A DNA stretch of 64,000 bases from positions 62,001 to 126,000 of the forward strand of contig CALSLT010000014.1 in the NCBI GenBank assembly GCA_943787265.1, given 5' to 3'. Positions 1-9,042 of the stretch are shown here, piece after piece. The DNA comes from an uncultured Planctomycetaceae bacterium. GTDB taxonomy: Bacteria > Planctomycetota > Planctomycetia > Planctomycetales > Planctomycetaceae. The notes under the pieces were generated by a model. That model worked only from the letters and a program-made list of their open reading frames with translations, had not been told where the DNA came from and did no database searches. A program made the translations under genes and the position numbers. Position 1 is the first letter of the stretch, and the number at the start of each line of letters is the position of its first letter.

Positions 1-554
1 ACCTGGTAAGCATTGGTTCGAGTTTCAATCACGAGCCGAGCCTGACGTCGGCACGAACCTTCCAAAGCCAGGGTGACGCTCGGCTCAAAGTTCAACACTT
101 GAGCTCCCGGAATCCCCGAGAAGGCATCGCATGACGGGCTGACTCCCAGAGCGTCGGCAACAAGTTGATCGTGATTTCCACGATACAGAAAATCGAAGCC
201 CATCATGTAATCAAGGGCTTCGCAGTCGAGTTGACTGACGGAAAGCATGTACGGAATCAGCTCAAGGACGAGTTCGTGCTGTCCGACCGCGTCGTCGACC
301 GACGTCTGGTTTAACGCTCCGCTGCAGATGCGGCGCGGCTCGATCGAAATCCACCGCTGCTGACCGCTCTCTTTATCCTGTTCAAGAACAAAGTCGCCGT
401 TTTCACGCTGAAAGAAATTACGCAACGACGGGTAGCTTTTCTGCACACGTTCGAGAAATCCCAGCACGGTCTCGCGGCCGTTGGGCAACGCCATCTCAGT
501 GCTGAGATTCATGTTGCAGTAGTAGTCGTCCGCCAGATCGGCATACAGATTCAT
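1..554 (-). CDS. Partial conserved hypothetical protein (C-terminus beyond window)
   Basis: An open frame runs on the minus strand from an ATG at 554 off the left edge of the window, about 184 residues without a stop. It begins MNLYADLADDYYCNMNLS and reads like a soluble, acidic, coding-like sequence with no signal peptide or membrane segment. I do not recognise a domain. It is divergent from the downstream methyltransferase, with about 180 bp between the starts that should hold both promoters. No function can be assigned; only the N-terminal part is visible. Confidence 0.7.
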   Translation of the reverse strand, partial: MNLYADLADDYYCNMNLSTEMALPNGRETVLGFLERVQKSYPSLRNFFQRENGDFVLEQDKESGQQRWISIEPRRICSGALNQTSVDDAVGQHELVLELIPYMLSVSQLDCEALDYMMGFDFLYRGNHDQLVADALGVSPSCDAFSGIPGAQVLNFEPSVTLALEGSCRRQARLVIETRTNAYQ

Positions 555-737
555 CGATCGCCTCAGTGAGATCAGGCCGAGCCCGAGTGGTCATTGTCAA
601 AGCAGCTCAGCCGCCGATTTACTCAAACGAAATTGCCGATTGAGTTCCCGATCCATCCGTGGCGGCGTAGTGTACCGGTGCCCTGAATGACGGTCAAAGA
701 GGCCGCACCACGGACGTTACTGAAGGAAATCTAAGCC

Positions 738-1334
738 ATGACGAGCAGCAAGTCTCAAAATCAGCTTGAGCCAGACGTCCACCGAACGATGAACGACTTT
801 TCAATTTCGGTCTTCGAAACTCAGATGGGCTGGCTCGCGATCGCAGGAAAAGACGGAGTTCTAACCCGTGTCAAAATCGGACACGCATCTGAAGGCCTGG
901 CATTGAGGGCGTTCGTCGTCGAGGAAGGCCTGAACGATGCCCATATCGAAATGAAAGACTGGAGTCCCAGGCTGCGGGAAGAGTTGACTCGATTCGCCGA
1001 CGGCGAGCCGATCACATTCGACCATGTCGAACTCGCCTGGCCAAAACCTCTAACTCGATTTCGGAAACGTGTGATCTCAGAAACACGTCGAATTTCATGG
1101 GGAAACACGCTTACATACGGCGCCGTTGCCAAACGTGCGGGCTCGTCAGGAGCCGCTCGCGCAGTTGGAACAGCGATGTCGTCGAACCGTTTTCCATTCG
1201 TCGTGCCATGCCACCGAGTTGTCGGCAGCGGAGGTGGTCTCGGCGGTTTTACCGCTCCCGGTGGAGTCGGTCTCAAGGAGCGGCTTCTGATGATGGAAAA
1301 TGGCTCGGCGCTAGAATCCACCGGTACCGCATAG
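738..1334 (+). CDS. ogt: Methylated-DNA--protein-cysteine methyltransferase (Ogt/MGMT type)
   Basis: Suicide DNA-repair protein that transfers the alkyl group of O6-alkylguanine to its own cysteine. The active-site signature PCHRVVGSGGGLGGF is present, with the acceptor Cys near residue 158, preceded by the winged-helix DNA-binding segment (WGNTLTYGAVAKRAG, then ARAVGTAMSSN). 198 residues is a little long because of a roughly 17-residue N-terminal extension; an internal Met at 789 (MNDFSISVFETQMGW) is a plausible alternative start. Glycine replaces the usual residues after PCHRV, so the substrate pocket may differ slightly. A second, different Ogt is at 36649. Standalone gene. Confidence 0.93.
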   Translation: MTSSKSQNQLEPDVHRTMNDFSISVFETQMGWLAIAGKDGVLTRVKIGHASEGLALRAFVVEEGLNDAHIEMKDWSPRLREELTRFADGEPITFDHVELAWPKPLTRFRKRVISETRRISWGNTLTYGAVAKRAGSSGAARAVGTAMSSNRFPFVVPCHRVVGSGGGLGGFTAPGGVGLKERLLMMENGSALESTGTA

Positions 1335-1535
1335 TCCGTGATTGAGGAATATCATGCCCTGCAAGCGTCATGGCCCCCTCTAACGGCTGCATAATGGTGG
1401 CTGGCGTCTCGGACTTTGACGGGTGTCGCGCTGCTTGCCGACGTCTATAACAGCCGCTAATCTCCGCTGCCTTCCGCGACTTAGCGTTAATTTGCGCGCG
1501 GAGTACTGTACAGAATCGACGGGACCCGCAGCTCG

Positions 1536-2786
1536 ATGACAAATGCGGAAATGTACAACAGCCGGATCGTGATCACAGGTGTCGGGCTTACCAGTCCGAT
1601 TGGTGACTCGTTGCCCGATTTGCGTGCGAATTTGCTGGCCGGAAAGTCCGGTGTAACCGAATTTGAAACGCGATACATGCCGCCAGTGCTGGCTGGCGTC
1701 TGCAATTTCGACGCGCTCCGTCACCAGAAACGCAAGGAAGTCCGACGCGGAACTCGCGCCGGATCGATCGCCGTCTACTGTGCAAACGAAGCCGTTAACG
1801 ATGCCGGTTTCGACTGGGAAAACGTTGCGAAAGACCGTGTCGGCGTCTACCTGGGCATCACCGAGCACGGCAACGTCGAGACCGAAAACGAAATCTACGA
1901 AATCAGCCAGTTTGGCCACGACACTTCGGTGTGGTCGCATCATCACAACCCTCGGACAGTCGCCAACAATCCAGCCGGAGAAGTGACGCTGAGTCTTGGC
2001 GTTACGGGACCGCACCTGACCGTCGGAGCCGCTTGTGCTGCCGGAAATGCCGGATTTATTCAGGGATTGCAGATGCTGCGGCTCGGCGAGGTCGACATGG
2101 CCATCGCTGGGGGAGTCTCGGAGAGCATTCACACGTTTGGCATTTTTGCCAGCTTCAAGAGTCAAAACGCTCTGGCGTCACACGATGCCCCTGCCAAAGC
2201 CTGTCGCCCGTTTGACACAGACCGGACGGGAATCGTCGTGGCGGAGGGCGGAGCAATCTGCACACTCGAACGACTGCCGGACGCATTAGCCCGTGGCGCA
2301 AAGATTTACGGCGAAATCGTCGGCCACGCGATGAATTCTGACGCGACCGATTTTGTCCTGCCGAACCGAAATCGCCAGGCTCAGTGCATCGACCTGGCTC
2401 TGAAGCGAGCTGGAATGACGCCGCAGGACATCGACATTGTCAGTAGCCACGCGACGGCGACAGAACAGGGTGATATCGAGGAATCGTCGGCGCTGGCAAA
2501 GATCTTCAAAGATCATCCAAACGTGGCGATCAACAACACGAAAAGCTTCATCGGCCACGCAATGGGAGCCGCCGGGGCAATCGAATTGCTGGGCAATATT
2601 CCGGCGTTTGACGATGGAATTGCCCACGCTACAATCAACCTCGATCAACTTGATCCGAACGTTCCACTGACCCAGATCGTTGCTAACGAGCCGCGGCAAC
2701 TCGACTCGGTCGATTGCATTCTTAACAACTCGTTTGGCATGCTGGGTATCAATTCGGTCCTGATTGTCAAGAAGTATCAGGACTGA
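1536..2786 (+). CDS. Beta-ketoacyl-ACP synthase (FabF/KAS II-like)
   Basis: Thiolase-fold condensing enzyme that extends an acyl chain on an acyl carrier protein. The 416-residue length is normal for KAS II. The Cys-His-His triad can be seen: Cys in TVGAACAAGN, His in VSSHATATEQGD and His in KSFIGHAMGAAG. The surroundings of the nucleophile and the first His differ from canonical FabF (TACASG, NAHGTST), so this is probably a divergent paralogue for a specialised product rather than the main housekeeping FabF. It lies 187 bp upstream of a separate acyl carrier protein gene on the same strand, and the two probably work together. Confidence 0.9.
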   Translation: MTNAEMYNSRIVITGVGLTSPIGDSLPDLRANLLAGKSGVTEFETRYMPPVLAGVCNFDALRHQKRKEVRRGTRAGSIAVYCANEAVNDAGFDWENVAKDRVGVYLGITEHGNVETENEIYEISQFGHDTSVWSHHHNPRTVANNPAGEVTLSLGVTGPHLTVGAACAAGNAGFIQGLQMLRLGEVDMAIAGGVSESIHTFGIFASFKSQNALASHDAPAKACRPFDTDRTGIVVAEGGAICTLERLPDALARGAKIYGEIVGHAMNSDATDFVLPNRNRQAQCIDLALKRAGMTPQDIDIVSSHATATEQGDIEESSALAKIFKDHPNVAINNTKSFIGHAMGAAGAIELLGNIPAFDDGIAHATINLDQLDPNVPLTQIVANEPRQLDSVDCILNNSFGMLGINSVLIVKKYQD

Positions 2787-2973
2787 ACTTCTCTCCGCTG
2801 ATCGCTGGATGCTTTGCGGTCAGAACACGGATTTCGCAGCGGTTCTTCCGCTCCGATTGAGGTGTGCGGAGACGGGTTTTGAACGGACGATTCGAGAAGA
2901 TTACGATTTCAGAAAACTGTTTTGAACAGTTCGTTACCACACAGGACAGCGACGACAACTGGAGACAGGTTGG

Positions 2974-3231
2974 ATGGCACCGGAGCAGATCAGACAGGTA
3001 GTTCTCGACATTCTCGCTCGGATTGCTCCGGATGAAGACCTGTCGGACCTCGACGATGCGGTCGCGTTTCGCGATCAAATGGAACTCGACAGTATGGATT
3101 TCCTGGACATCGTCATGGAACTTCGCAAAGCGTACCGCGTTCAGATTCCTGAAGAGGACTACGAAAACCTCGTCACGATGGACAGTACAGTCACCTATCT
3201 GACGCCATTGCTGAAGGATGTCGACGCCTAA
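2974..3231 (+). CDS. Acyl carrier protein
   Basis: An 85-residue acidic four-helix acyl carrier protein. The phosphopantetheine attachment serine is Ser40 in the motif ELDSMDFLDIVMEL, which fits the DSL/DSM consensus. It would carry the growing acyl chain for the ketoacyl synthase encoded just upstream. The start ATG follows a purine-rich stretch. A very strong intrinsic terminator follows about 60 bp after the stop, suggesting that the synthase-ACP unit ends here. The final destination of the acyl chain is not visible from the neighbours. Confidence 0.92.
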   Translation: MAPEQIRQVVLDILARIAPDEDLSDLDDAVAFRDQMELDSMDFLDIVMELRKAYRVQIPEEDYENLVTMDSTVTYLTPLLKDVDA

Positions 3232-3289
3232 GGGCGAGCGCCAAAAACACGAGTGCCTGAACTCAGAGTTTCAGGTCACTGAGATAACC

Positions 3290-3326
3290 AGAAGCCCGCT
3301 TCATCAACGATGGAGTGGGCTTCTTT
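3290..3326 (+). terminator. Rho-independent terminator after the acyl carrier protein gene
   Basis: A 16-bp stem (3290-3305 pairing with 3309-3324, with two G-U pairs) closes a 3-nt AAC loop and is followed by a short T run. It sits 58 nt after the stop codon of the ACP gene and matches an intrinsic terminator well, although the T run is short. Confidence 0.8.
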
Positions 3327-3850
3327 CGTGCCCCATCTCCATCAAATGATTGGAAATCGGTCAGGTATTGATACCACAGGGCCTTCCACAAGCGAGTTGA
3401 AGTCGCCGTCGTTTCAACTTCCCAAACGGCTTGGCAGATGAAAAAACGAGTCGTCGCCGAAAATCAATTCAGGAACCGACCGCTCATCGCCGAAATCCTG
3501 ACAACTCAACTTGAACACTGACAGAAACTCGGTCGGAGTTCTGTTGCCGAACATAAGGTAGGAACTTTTCTGTCTGATTCAGACGCAATCCTAGTTTGGC
3601 CAATGGTCCGTTGAGCTCAGCAGCTATCACCGTTTCGCGGGCGAAATAAATGGTTCAAAAGAGGAGCTTGACAAAGAAGTTTCTCTCAAATTATCAATCG
3701 CCCGCGCCACCGAAAGTGGCCAACTCAATTCGTGAATCCATGAACCTTGCTCGATATTTTGAACACATCCCGAAATGTGACGTAGGGTGGTTCGTCAGCA
3801 CACCTGATGTTGCCTTTGGCAATGCATCCCTCTGATTCGGAGCCGCAGAT
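3327..3850. other. Intergenic stretch, nothing supported
   Basis: About 520 bp between the terminator and the Asp-rich small gene. Short open frames exist (for example 3650-3835 on the plus strand) but their composition is not coding-like. No tRNA, repeat or clear regulatory motif was seen. Confidence 0.5.
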
Positions 3851-4147
3851 ATGCATATCTCTTTGAACGAAGAAATCTGGTCCAGTGATCACCTAACAGG
3901 TTCAGGAACTGGCCTGTGCGTGGCCCCTGTTGCGTCGGTCGACGATGATGATGACTACGGAGTCGAAGACGACTTCGACGACGACGAGGATGAAGACCGC
4001 GACGACGACGATGATTTTGAGGACGACGAAGAAGACGACGAAGAAGACGATGATGACGACGACGATTTCGGAGACGATGACGACGACCTGGATGAGGACG
4101 ACGACTTCGACGACGATGAAGATGACGACGATTTAGACGACTTCTAA
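3851..4147 (+). CDS. Small extremely Asp-rich protein
   Basis: A 98-residue frame. Residues 1-29 look ordinary (MHISLNEEIWSSDHLTGSG...), while the last 69 residues contain 46 Asp and 10 Glu, broken up by six regularly spaced Phe and a few Leu/Gly, ending in DDDLDDF. It should be intrinsically disordered and carry a very large negative charge. Such tails can bind divalent cations or basic proteins, or mimic nucleic acid, but no function is assigned. The regular Phe spacing argues against a random GAC repeat. It is flanked by gaps on both sides and has no evident partner. The low-complexity DNA makes the call less certain. Confidence 0.6.
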   Translation: MHISLNEEIWSSDHLTGSGTGLCVAPVASVDDDDDYGVEDDFDDDEDEDRDDDDDFEDDEEDDEEDDDDDDDFGDDDDDLDEDDDFDDDEDDDDLDDF

Positions 4148-4314
4148 ATCACTTTCGGAATTAGTTTTCAGTGTCCTGCAGGAGGGCCACCAATGAAACA
4201 AAGGCCTTTCAGCGTTCCCGCTCCTGCACAAAAACCATGAAAATGGTCTAAATCACGTCTCGTAGATCTTCAGCGTTCACACCTTCGCAATGACGACGTC
4301 CGTCGGGCGTAAGC

Positions 4315-5736
4315 CTACGTCCGAATTCTGTCGACGGCCGCGGAGTCGCGTTTCTGTGGTCCAAGTCTTGACGGAACGCCCATCGAGTCGAGAACTGTGT
4401 TGTAGACGTCGATGCCTTCCGCTCCGACGTCCATGATCTGACCGGTTTTCAGTCGGCCGTTAGCTCCCGTTGTAGCGTGAAAGATGCCGGACAATTCTCG
4501 TTTGACGTCGTTATGTCGCCCGTCACCGGACTCAGTTGAAACGGTGATCAGCGAGTTTTCAAGAATCGTTCGCCCGTTGCCTTCGACTGAGTTCTCGCCG
4601 TCGAGAGCCTTCAGGAAGTAGGCGACTTCGTTCAGCGTCATGTGAGCGTGGGCTCGCAACTGCTGGTTCTTCTTGCTCGGGTTGAATTTGTGCCACCACT
4701 CGTGGCTGCAGCCTGCCGAGCCGGATGCCTTGTGTTCGGCCGCGTCGTCAAAGTTGTAGATCGTCCGACCGTCGTACTTGTACTCACCTTTGACACGAAG
4801 TCGTTCTCCGGCGGCGAGATAAGTGAGCGATCCAAAGCGTGTGCGGTCAGTCTGAACCGCGAGCGCATAAAGGTCAGCCATCAACCGCCATTCGGTTGTC
4901 AGGTCTTCGACCATCATGTCGATGCCTTCTCCACCCGGATCGGCTTTTCCTCCGTGGGCAAGCTTCGAAGCCGGAGGCGCTTTCGGGGCGTCTTTCGCAG
5001 CATGCTTCATCGCGTAGGCTCGCTGTTCGTATTCTCGAATTCGGTCCAGGTGATCGGCGACGCGCGCCTTCGATGCCTTGCCGAGTGGAGAATTCACTCC
5101 GGTGTAGAATTTGTACTGATCGACGACGGTGTCCAGTGCGCTGCGTTTGAGCCGTTGCCGACGTGCGTCGGTGTCGTTGCCAGTCGAAACTGTGCCGAAG
5201 ACTCGCTCGAAGAGATCCCGCGGCCGTTCCTGCATGATGCCAGCGACCGTTCCATCCTGGTTATAGCTGTGAACGTAGCGGCTGACCCGGCTTCTGCGGA
5301 AGAACGTTCCGCCAACCAGCGTCGGCACCATGCCAGACGGCAGGCCTTTCGGGTAATGAGCCTTCCGAATGACCTGATCGATGGAAGGTCCGCCGGCTTT
5401 CGCTTCGCCGCTGGGAGGCTCGGCCGTGAACGCTCCGGACGCTCCGTCAAAATGAGCGTTGATGCCGGACTCGTCGCACCGGACCTGGTCGACGTTCTGC
5501 ATGATCAGCAGCTTTTTCGCCAGAGGTTTGAGCGGCTCGAAAACTCCGTCGAACCCTTCAGTCTGAAGCGGAGCCGGAATGCCCAGCCCGAAGAAAACGT
5601 TGAAGGCTCGCACAGGTGGAGCGGCGGCTTTCGTATCCGGAGCGGCGATTGCCATCTCTTCCAGAAACGGCAATCCGATTGCGACGGCGCCCAAACCTTT
5701 AAGCGTCGTGCGGCGAGTGATTCGTCGGTTTGTCAT
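4315..5736 (-). CDS. DUF1552 domain protein, Tat-exported
   Basis: 473 residues starting with a twin-arginine signal (MTNRRITRRTTLKGLGAVAIGLPF) followed by a DUF1552 body (for example GIPAPLQTEGFDG, LKPLAKKLLIMQNVDQVRCD and a late LITVSTESGDGRHND). DUF1552 proteins are planctomycete and verrucomicrobial exported proteins of unknown reaction that are almost always encoded beside a DUF1592-type cytochrome protein, as here: the stop of the upstream gene is 4 bp away. They resemble the alkaline phosphatase/sulfatase-like DUF1501 group in genome context only. Co-expression with the 5741-8428 gene is very likely. Confidence 0.93.
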   Translation of the reverse strand: MTNRRITRRTTLKGLGAVAIGLPFLEEMAIAAPDTKAAAPPVRAFNVFFGLGIPAPLQTEGFDGVFEPLKPLAKKLLIMQNVDQVRCDESGINAHFDGASGAFTAEPPSGEAKAGGPSIDQVIRKAHYPKGLPSGMVPTLVGGTFFRRSRVSRYVHSYNQDGTVAGIMQERPRDLFERVFGTVSTGNDTDARRQRLKRSALDTVVDQYKFYTGVNSPLGKASKARVADHLDRIREYEQRAYAMKHAAKDAPKAPPASKLAHGGKADPGGEGIDMMVEDLTTEWRLMADLYALAVQTDRTRFGSLTYLAAGERLRVKGEYKYDGRTIYNFDDAAEHKASGSAGCSHEWWHKFNPSKKNQQLRAHAHMTLNEVAYFLKALDGENSVEGNGRTILENSLITVSTESGDGRHNDVKRELSGIFHATTGANGRLKTGQIMDVGAEGIDVYNTVLDSMGVPSRLGPQKRDSAAVDRIRT

Positions 5737-5740
5737 CGTT

Positions 5741-8428
5741 TTACTCCGTCTGAGACTTCACGGTGCGGCCGTTCTGAACGAGATTGCTCAGGATGATCGC
5801 CGTGATGACGTCTTTGTAAGTGCCGCCAGATTTTTGTCCAGCTTGATGAATATCGGCAACCGTCGCAGCGTCGGCCGCACCAAGTGGTCGCCCGAGAGCG
5901 AACTGTGTCATTTTCCAGGTGATCGTTTCCCGAATCCGCTCGCTGCCCGCCAGCAGGGTCATCAGTTCTTCCGATGTCTGATACGGGACAGACTTAGAAG
6001 TGCCGGGAATCAGAATCTGGCCGTCCTCGCGCAGCTCGTTGCCGTGTTCGTCTTTTTCATGAAACGCGCCGATGCCGTCAAACTTTTCCAGTCCGTAAGC
6101 CAGGGGTTCGAAGCGAAGGTGACAACCGCGGCAGGATTGGTTGGCCACCCGAGCTTCGGCGATCGCTCGCTGAGTGAGTCCGGGCTTTGTTGGAATCGGA
6201 GTCGTGTCAACACACGGCGGCGGATCACGCACGATGCCTCGCATCAGATCGTGCAGAACAAACAAACCTCGTGAAACCATTGATGCTTCATCGCCGCCAA
6301 CTGTCAGCACACTGGCGTGAGTCAGCAAGCCGCCTCGACCTTTGATTTTGCTGAGGTCGTACTGCGACGTGCCCGCTTTATCGATCTTGCTGGTCGTCGC
6401 CGGAAGCTTGTAATGACGGGCGAGTCGCGGCGTGGCGAATGTTGCCTGGTAGTTGAGAAGTTCGGACAACGGCCGGTCTTTCTCCAACGCAACGTGTCGA
6501 AAATAGGCGAGCGTTTCAGTTCGCATGTCTTCGGCGAGTTCTGCGTCCCAGTTCGGAAACATCTTCGGGTTCGGACTGAGATTCTGCAGACGGCCAAGAT
6601 TCAGCCAGTCAGACGCGAACTGCAGAGATCGCTCGACGGCTCGAGGATCGTCCAGCATTCGCTTGATCTGCTTGCTCAGCTCTTCGCCGTACAGATTGTC
6701 AGCGTCGACCACTTTGTTAAGCGTTTCGTCCGGCGGGCTTCCCCAGACGATGTAGCTGATTCTGGATGCGAGTTCGTGCTGACTGACCGGCCATTCGCCG
6801 TCGTAGCCCGGCTGATTTTCAATTCGATAAACAAACCGCGGCGATTGAAGCATTGCTTCGATGATAAAGCTGGTTGATTCCCGAAAGTCCCCTCCAGCAC
6901 TGGCAACGGTGGTCGAAATGCCGCGGTAGCTGATGACTTCCTGCTCGTCCAACGGCCCTCGCAGCAACCAACGACCAACCTTTTCGATCACGTCGCCCAT
7001 GCTCTTGTCGGTGAGTTTGTTGTTTCGCGAGAAACGACGGACAAACTTCAGAACGTCCATGCGGCTGACGATAATTTCGGCGAGCTGCGAAAATGCATTC
7101 ACATGCTTGAGGTCGACGTTCAAGTTGTAGGCCGTGTTGCTGAAGCCGTCGGCGCGGATGTCGCGCGGAAGTAACTCACGAGCTTCTTTCGAAATGTCGA
7201 CGCCCACGGCGTCCCGGACCGTGTTGATGTATTCCTGAACGGTGAGTCGTTGAACGAGCGTCTCGCGAGCCTGTCCGCCGTGGGCGTAAACAGCCGGGTC
7301 AATCGTGTCGAGTGACCACGTCGCTCCAGTGTCGATCCATTTTTTCAGCAGCGCCTTCTCTTCCGTTGAAAGCGGGTCTCGCTTCCTGGGCATGTCGTCG
7401 GACTCGACCATCTGCCAGAGAAGACTGTCGTCGGACTTGCCAGCCACAAATGCTTTGCCGTTTTCGCCACCCGCGATCGCAAGCGATTTCTTCGAAAGGT
7501 CCAGCAGTCCCTGTTTCGATGCCGAGTCGTGACATTCCAGGCAATGATTGGCGAAAAGCGGCGCGATTTTAGTTTCGAACAGCGTTTGCCCAGGATCGAC
7601 TTTCGCCAGGGATTCGACCGCTGACGTTCCGTCAGGTCCGGCCGCAAAGTTTCGGGCGATCTCTTTCGGCGTCAGAGTTCGACTGTAAACAGCAACCAAA
7701 TACAGCGTGCCTTGCCAGGGGCGATCGCCGGAAAGCTCGTTGGCCAGCGCCAGCTCAAATGAGCCATTCCAGTTGGAAGGAAGACCGCCCACTTTGCTCG
7801 TCGCGACGGACTTGCTGTTTACGAATAGCCGAGCCTGTCCGTCTTTCGCAAACGCATAAACGATGTGAGTCAGCTTTGTGCCAGCGGTCCGGCCTTTCGA
7901 CGCAACGGCCGGAATGCCGTTTGTGCTGGTTCGAGTTGTTCGAAGCCGAACTTCATACTTGTCAGCGTCCTGCCCGAGTGTGAAATTCCGTTCGTTGCTG
8001 TTCTTCGAAAGGGTGACAATTCTGGCCGGTCCGGCCTGTTTGGTATTTGCCGGCTGAACCCAGGCTTCGATCGTGAGGGCTCCAGAACGACGCACGGCGT
8101 CGATCAATTTCTTTGCGGGTCTGGTTGAGCGGATAGTCGTCTTGCCGCTAACTGTCAGCTTACCCTCTGAACGTTTCACGGCTTTCGAATCAGAAATGCT
8201 CAGGTTTATGGGCTTGCCGACTCCTGACCGATCGTGAATGACGGCGCCGCTCGGCGATGCGAAGTCATAGAGAACCTGGAGGCCTGATGTGACGCGCGAG
8301 CTGCGGGTCACATCGCCAGAGTCCTGGCCTTTGGCATGAGCAAGGCACGCCAGCATCACGATGCCGAGTGCGAGACTACGGGTAGATGAAGTGCGGAAGT
8401 GCAAGACGAGGCTGCGAGCGGGGCTCAT
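5741..8428 (-). CDS. LamG + planctomycete cytochrome c + DUF1592/DUF1588/DUF1585 protein
   Basis: 895-residue exported protein. A signal peptide ends near residue 35; a LamG-like (concanavalin-type) domain spans roughly 45-265 (LTIEAWVQP, then FELALANELSGDRPWQGTL). A PSCyt1-type haem motif (CLECH) follows near residue 295, then the DUF1587, DUF1595, DUF1592, DUF1588 and DUF1585 blocks, with a second CxxCH (CRGCH) close to the C-terminus in VANQSCRGCHLRFEPLAYG. It is thought to be a periplasmic or surface multidomain redox protein; the LamG domain suggests carbohydrate binding. It forms a two-gene unit with the DUF1552 gene immediately downstream. Confidence 0.93.
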   Translation of the reverse strand: MSPARSLVLHFRTSSTRSLALGIVMLACLAHAKGQDSGDVTRSSRVTSGLQVLYDFASPSGAVIHDRSGVGKPINLSISDSKAVKRSEGKLTVSGKTTIRSTRPAKKLIDAVRRSGALTIEAWVQPANTKQAGPARIVTLSKNSNERNFTLGQDADKYEVRLRTTRTSTNGIPAVASKGRTAGTKLTHIVYAFAKDGQARLFVNSKSVATSKVGGLPSNWNGSFELALANELSGDRPWQGTLYLVAVYSRTLTPKEIARNFAAGPDGTSAVESLAKVDPGQTLFETKIAPLFANHCLECHDSASKQGLLDLSKKSLAIAGGENGKAFVAGKSDDSLLWQMVESDDMPRKRDPLSTEEKALLKKWIDTGATWSLDTIDPAVYAHGGQARETLVQRLTVQEYINTVRDAVGVDISKEARELLPRDIRADGFSNTAYNLNVDLKHVNAFSQLAEIIVSRMDVLKFVRRFSRNNKLTDKSMGDVIEKVGRWLLRGPLDEQEVISYRGISTTVASAGGDFRESTSFIIEAMLQSPRFVYRIENQPGYDGEWPVSQHELASRISYIVWGSPPDETLNKVVDADNLYGEELSKQIKRMLDDPRAVERSLQFASDWLNLGRLQNLSPNPKMFPNWDAELAEDMRTETLAYFRHVALEKDRPLSELLNYQATFATPRLARHYKLPATTSKIDKAGTSQYDLSKIKGRGGLLTHASVLTVGGDEASMVSRGLFVLHDLMRGIVRDPPPCVDTTPIPTKPGLTQRAIAEARVANQSCRGCHLRFEPLAYGLEKFDGIGAFHEKDEHGNELREDGQILIPGTSKSVPYQTSEELMTLLAGSERIRETITWKMTQFALGRPLGAADAATVADIHQAGQKSGGTYKDVITAIILSNLVQNGRTVKSQTE

Positions 8429-8490
8429 GAACTATCCCTCAGAAGCGTGGCCGAAACTGAAGGAGCAGCTTATCAAACTTCATCGCAAAT

Positions 8491-8547
8491 GTAGCCGGAC
8501 TCGCAAGAGTTCGGGACGAGAGACCGAAGTGTTGCCACTCCGGCTAC
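8491..8547. repeat. Palindromic REPIN-like element, family A
   Basis: Outer arms GTAGCCGG and CCGGCTAC enclose two small hairpins, ACTC-gcaa-GAGT (8499-8510) and AGTG-ttgc-CACT (8528-8539), plus TCGG/CCGA between them, so the element can fold as a cruciform. It lies between the DUF1592 gene start and the HspQ-like gene stop. This is the layout of a REP doublet. Only one copy was found in the window. Confidence 0.7.
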
Positions 8548-8572
8548 GTCGGCGTTGCGCCGTTCGGAAGAC

Positions 8573-8908
8573 TTAGCCTGGCCACTGGCGGTCATTGCGA
8601 ATGTACTTTTCGCCGTCGAAGCTTGAGAAACATTCGGTGACGAGCGGGTGGTGAATTTCTGTAAGCTCGGTGTCAGGCATCAGGTTCTGGCCGGCGGCGT
8701 AGGTGATACTCGGCGATCCATGAACGAGGACGTGATGCCAGGGTTGATCGCGGTCGGGCTGAGTCTGATTTTTCTTGTACCAGGCTTCGTCGGCGCGGCA
8801 GACATCGTCGACGGCAACAACGACTCCTCGGTAGCCATAACGTCGATGCTGAACCAGCGTTCCGACTTCGAAACGCTGACTCTCGCGAGAATCATTCAGA
8901 GCGATCAT
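8573..8908 (-). CDS. HspQ/YccV-like hemimethylated-DNA-binding domain protein
   Basis: 111 residues containing the compact beta-barrel YccV/HspQ domain: VGTLVQHRRYGYRGVVVAVD, then a segment with PWHHVLVHGSPSITYAAGQNL and NPLV-like HHPLVTECFSSFDGEKY. In E. coli HspQ is a heat-shock factor that modulates Lon-mediated proteolysis and was first noted for binding hemimethylated DNA. Domain and length fit the family. A role in protein quality control here is inferred from the family only. Standalone gene. Confidence 0.85.
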   Translation of the reverse strand: MIALNDSRESQRFEVGTLVQHRRYGYRGVVVAVDDVCRADEAWYKKNQTQPDRDQPWHHVLVHGSPSITYAAGQNLMPDTELTEIHHPLVTECFSSFDGEKYIRNDRQWPG

Positions 8909-9042
8909 TTGATTTCCCGCACCGTCACTTTTGACTCATTGTAAAAAATGGCGAGCCGCTCGCCGTCAGACAGTGGGTAATCCAATTTATGTTTACCCGA
9001 GGCCTGACGGCACACGGCTCGCCGATGATATTCGGTATTCAG

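Noticed and set aside
1380..2165. 261-codon minus-strand frame opposite the ketoacyl synthase
   Set aside because: Antisense to a gene with an intact catalytic triad; no recognisable domain.
3650..3835. 61-codon plus-strand frame (MVQKRSLTKK...)
   Set aside because: Short, no ribosome-binding site of note, not coding-like in composition.
4177..4228. TGCAGGAG/CTCCTGCA inverted repeat after the Asp-rich gene as a terminator
   Set aside because: 8-bp arms with a loop of more than 35 nt and no T run on the plus strand; too weak to call.
4642..5796. 384-codon plus-strand frame opposite the DUF1552 gene
   Set aside because: It lies fully antisense to a clearly recognisable DUF1552 gene and its residue composition (many Arg, Ser, Cys) is that of a shadow frame.
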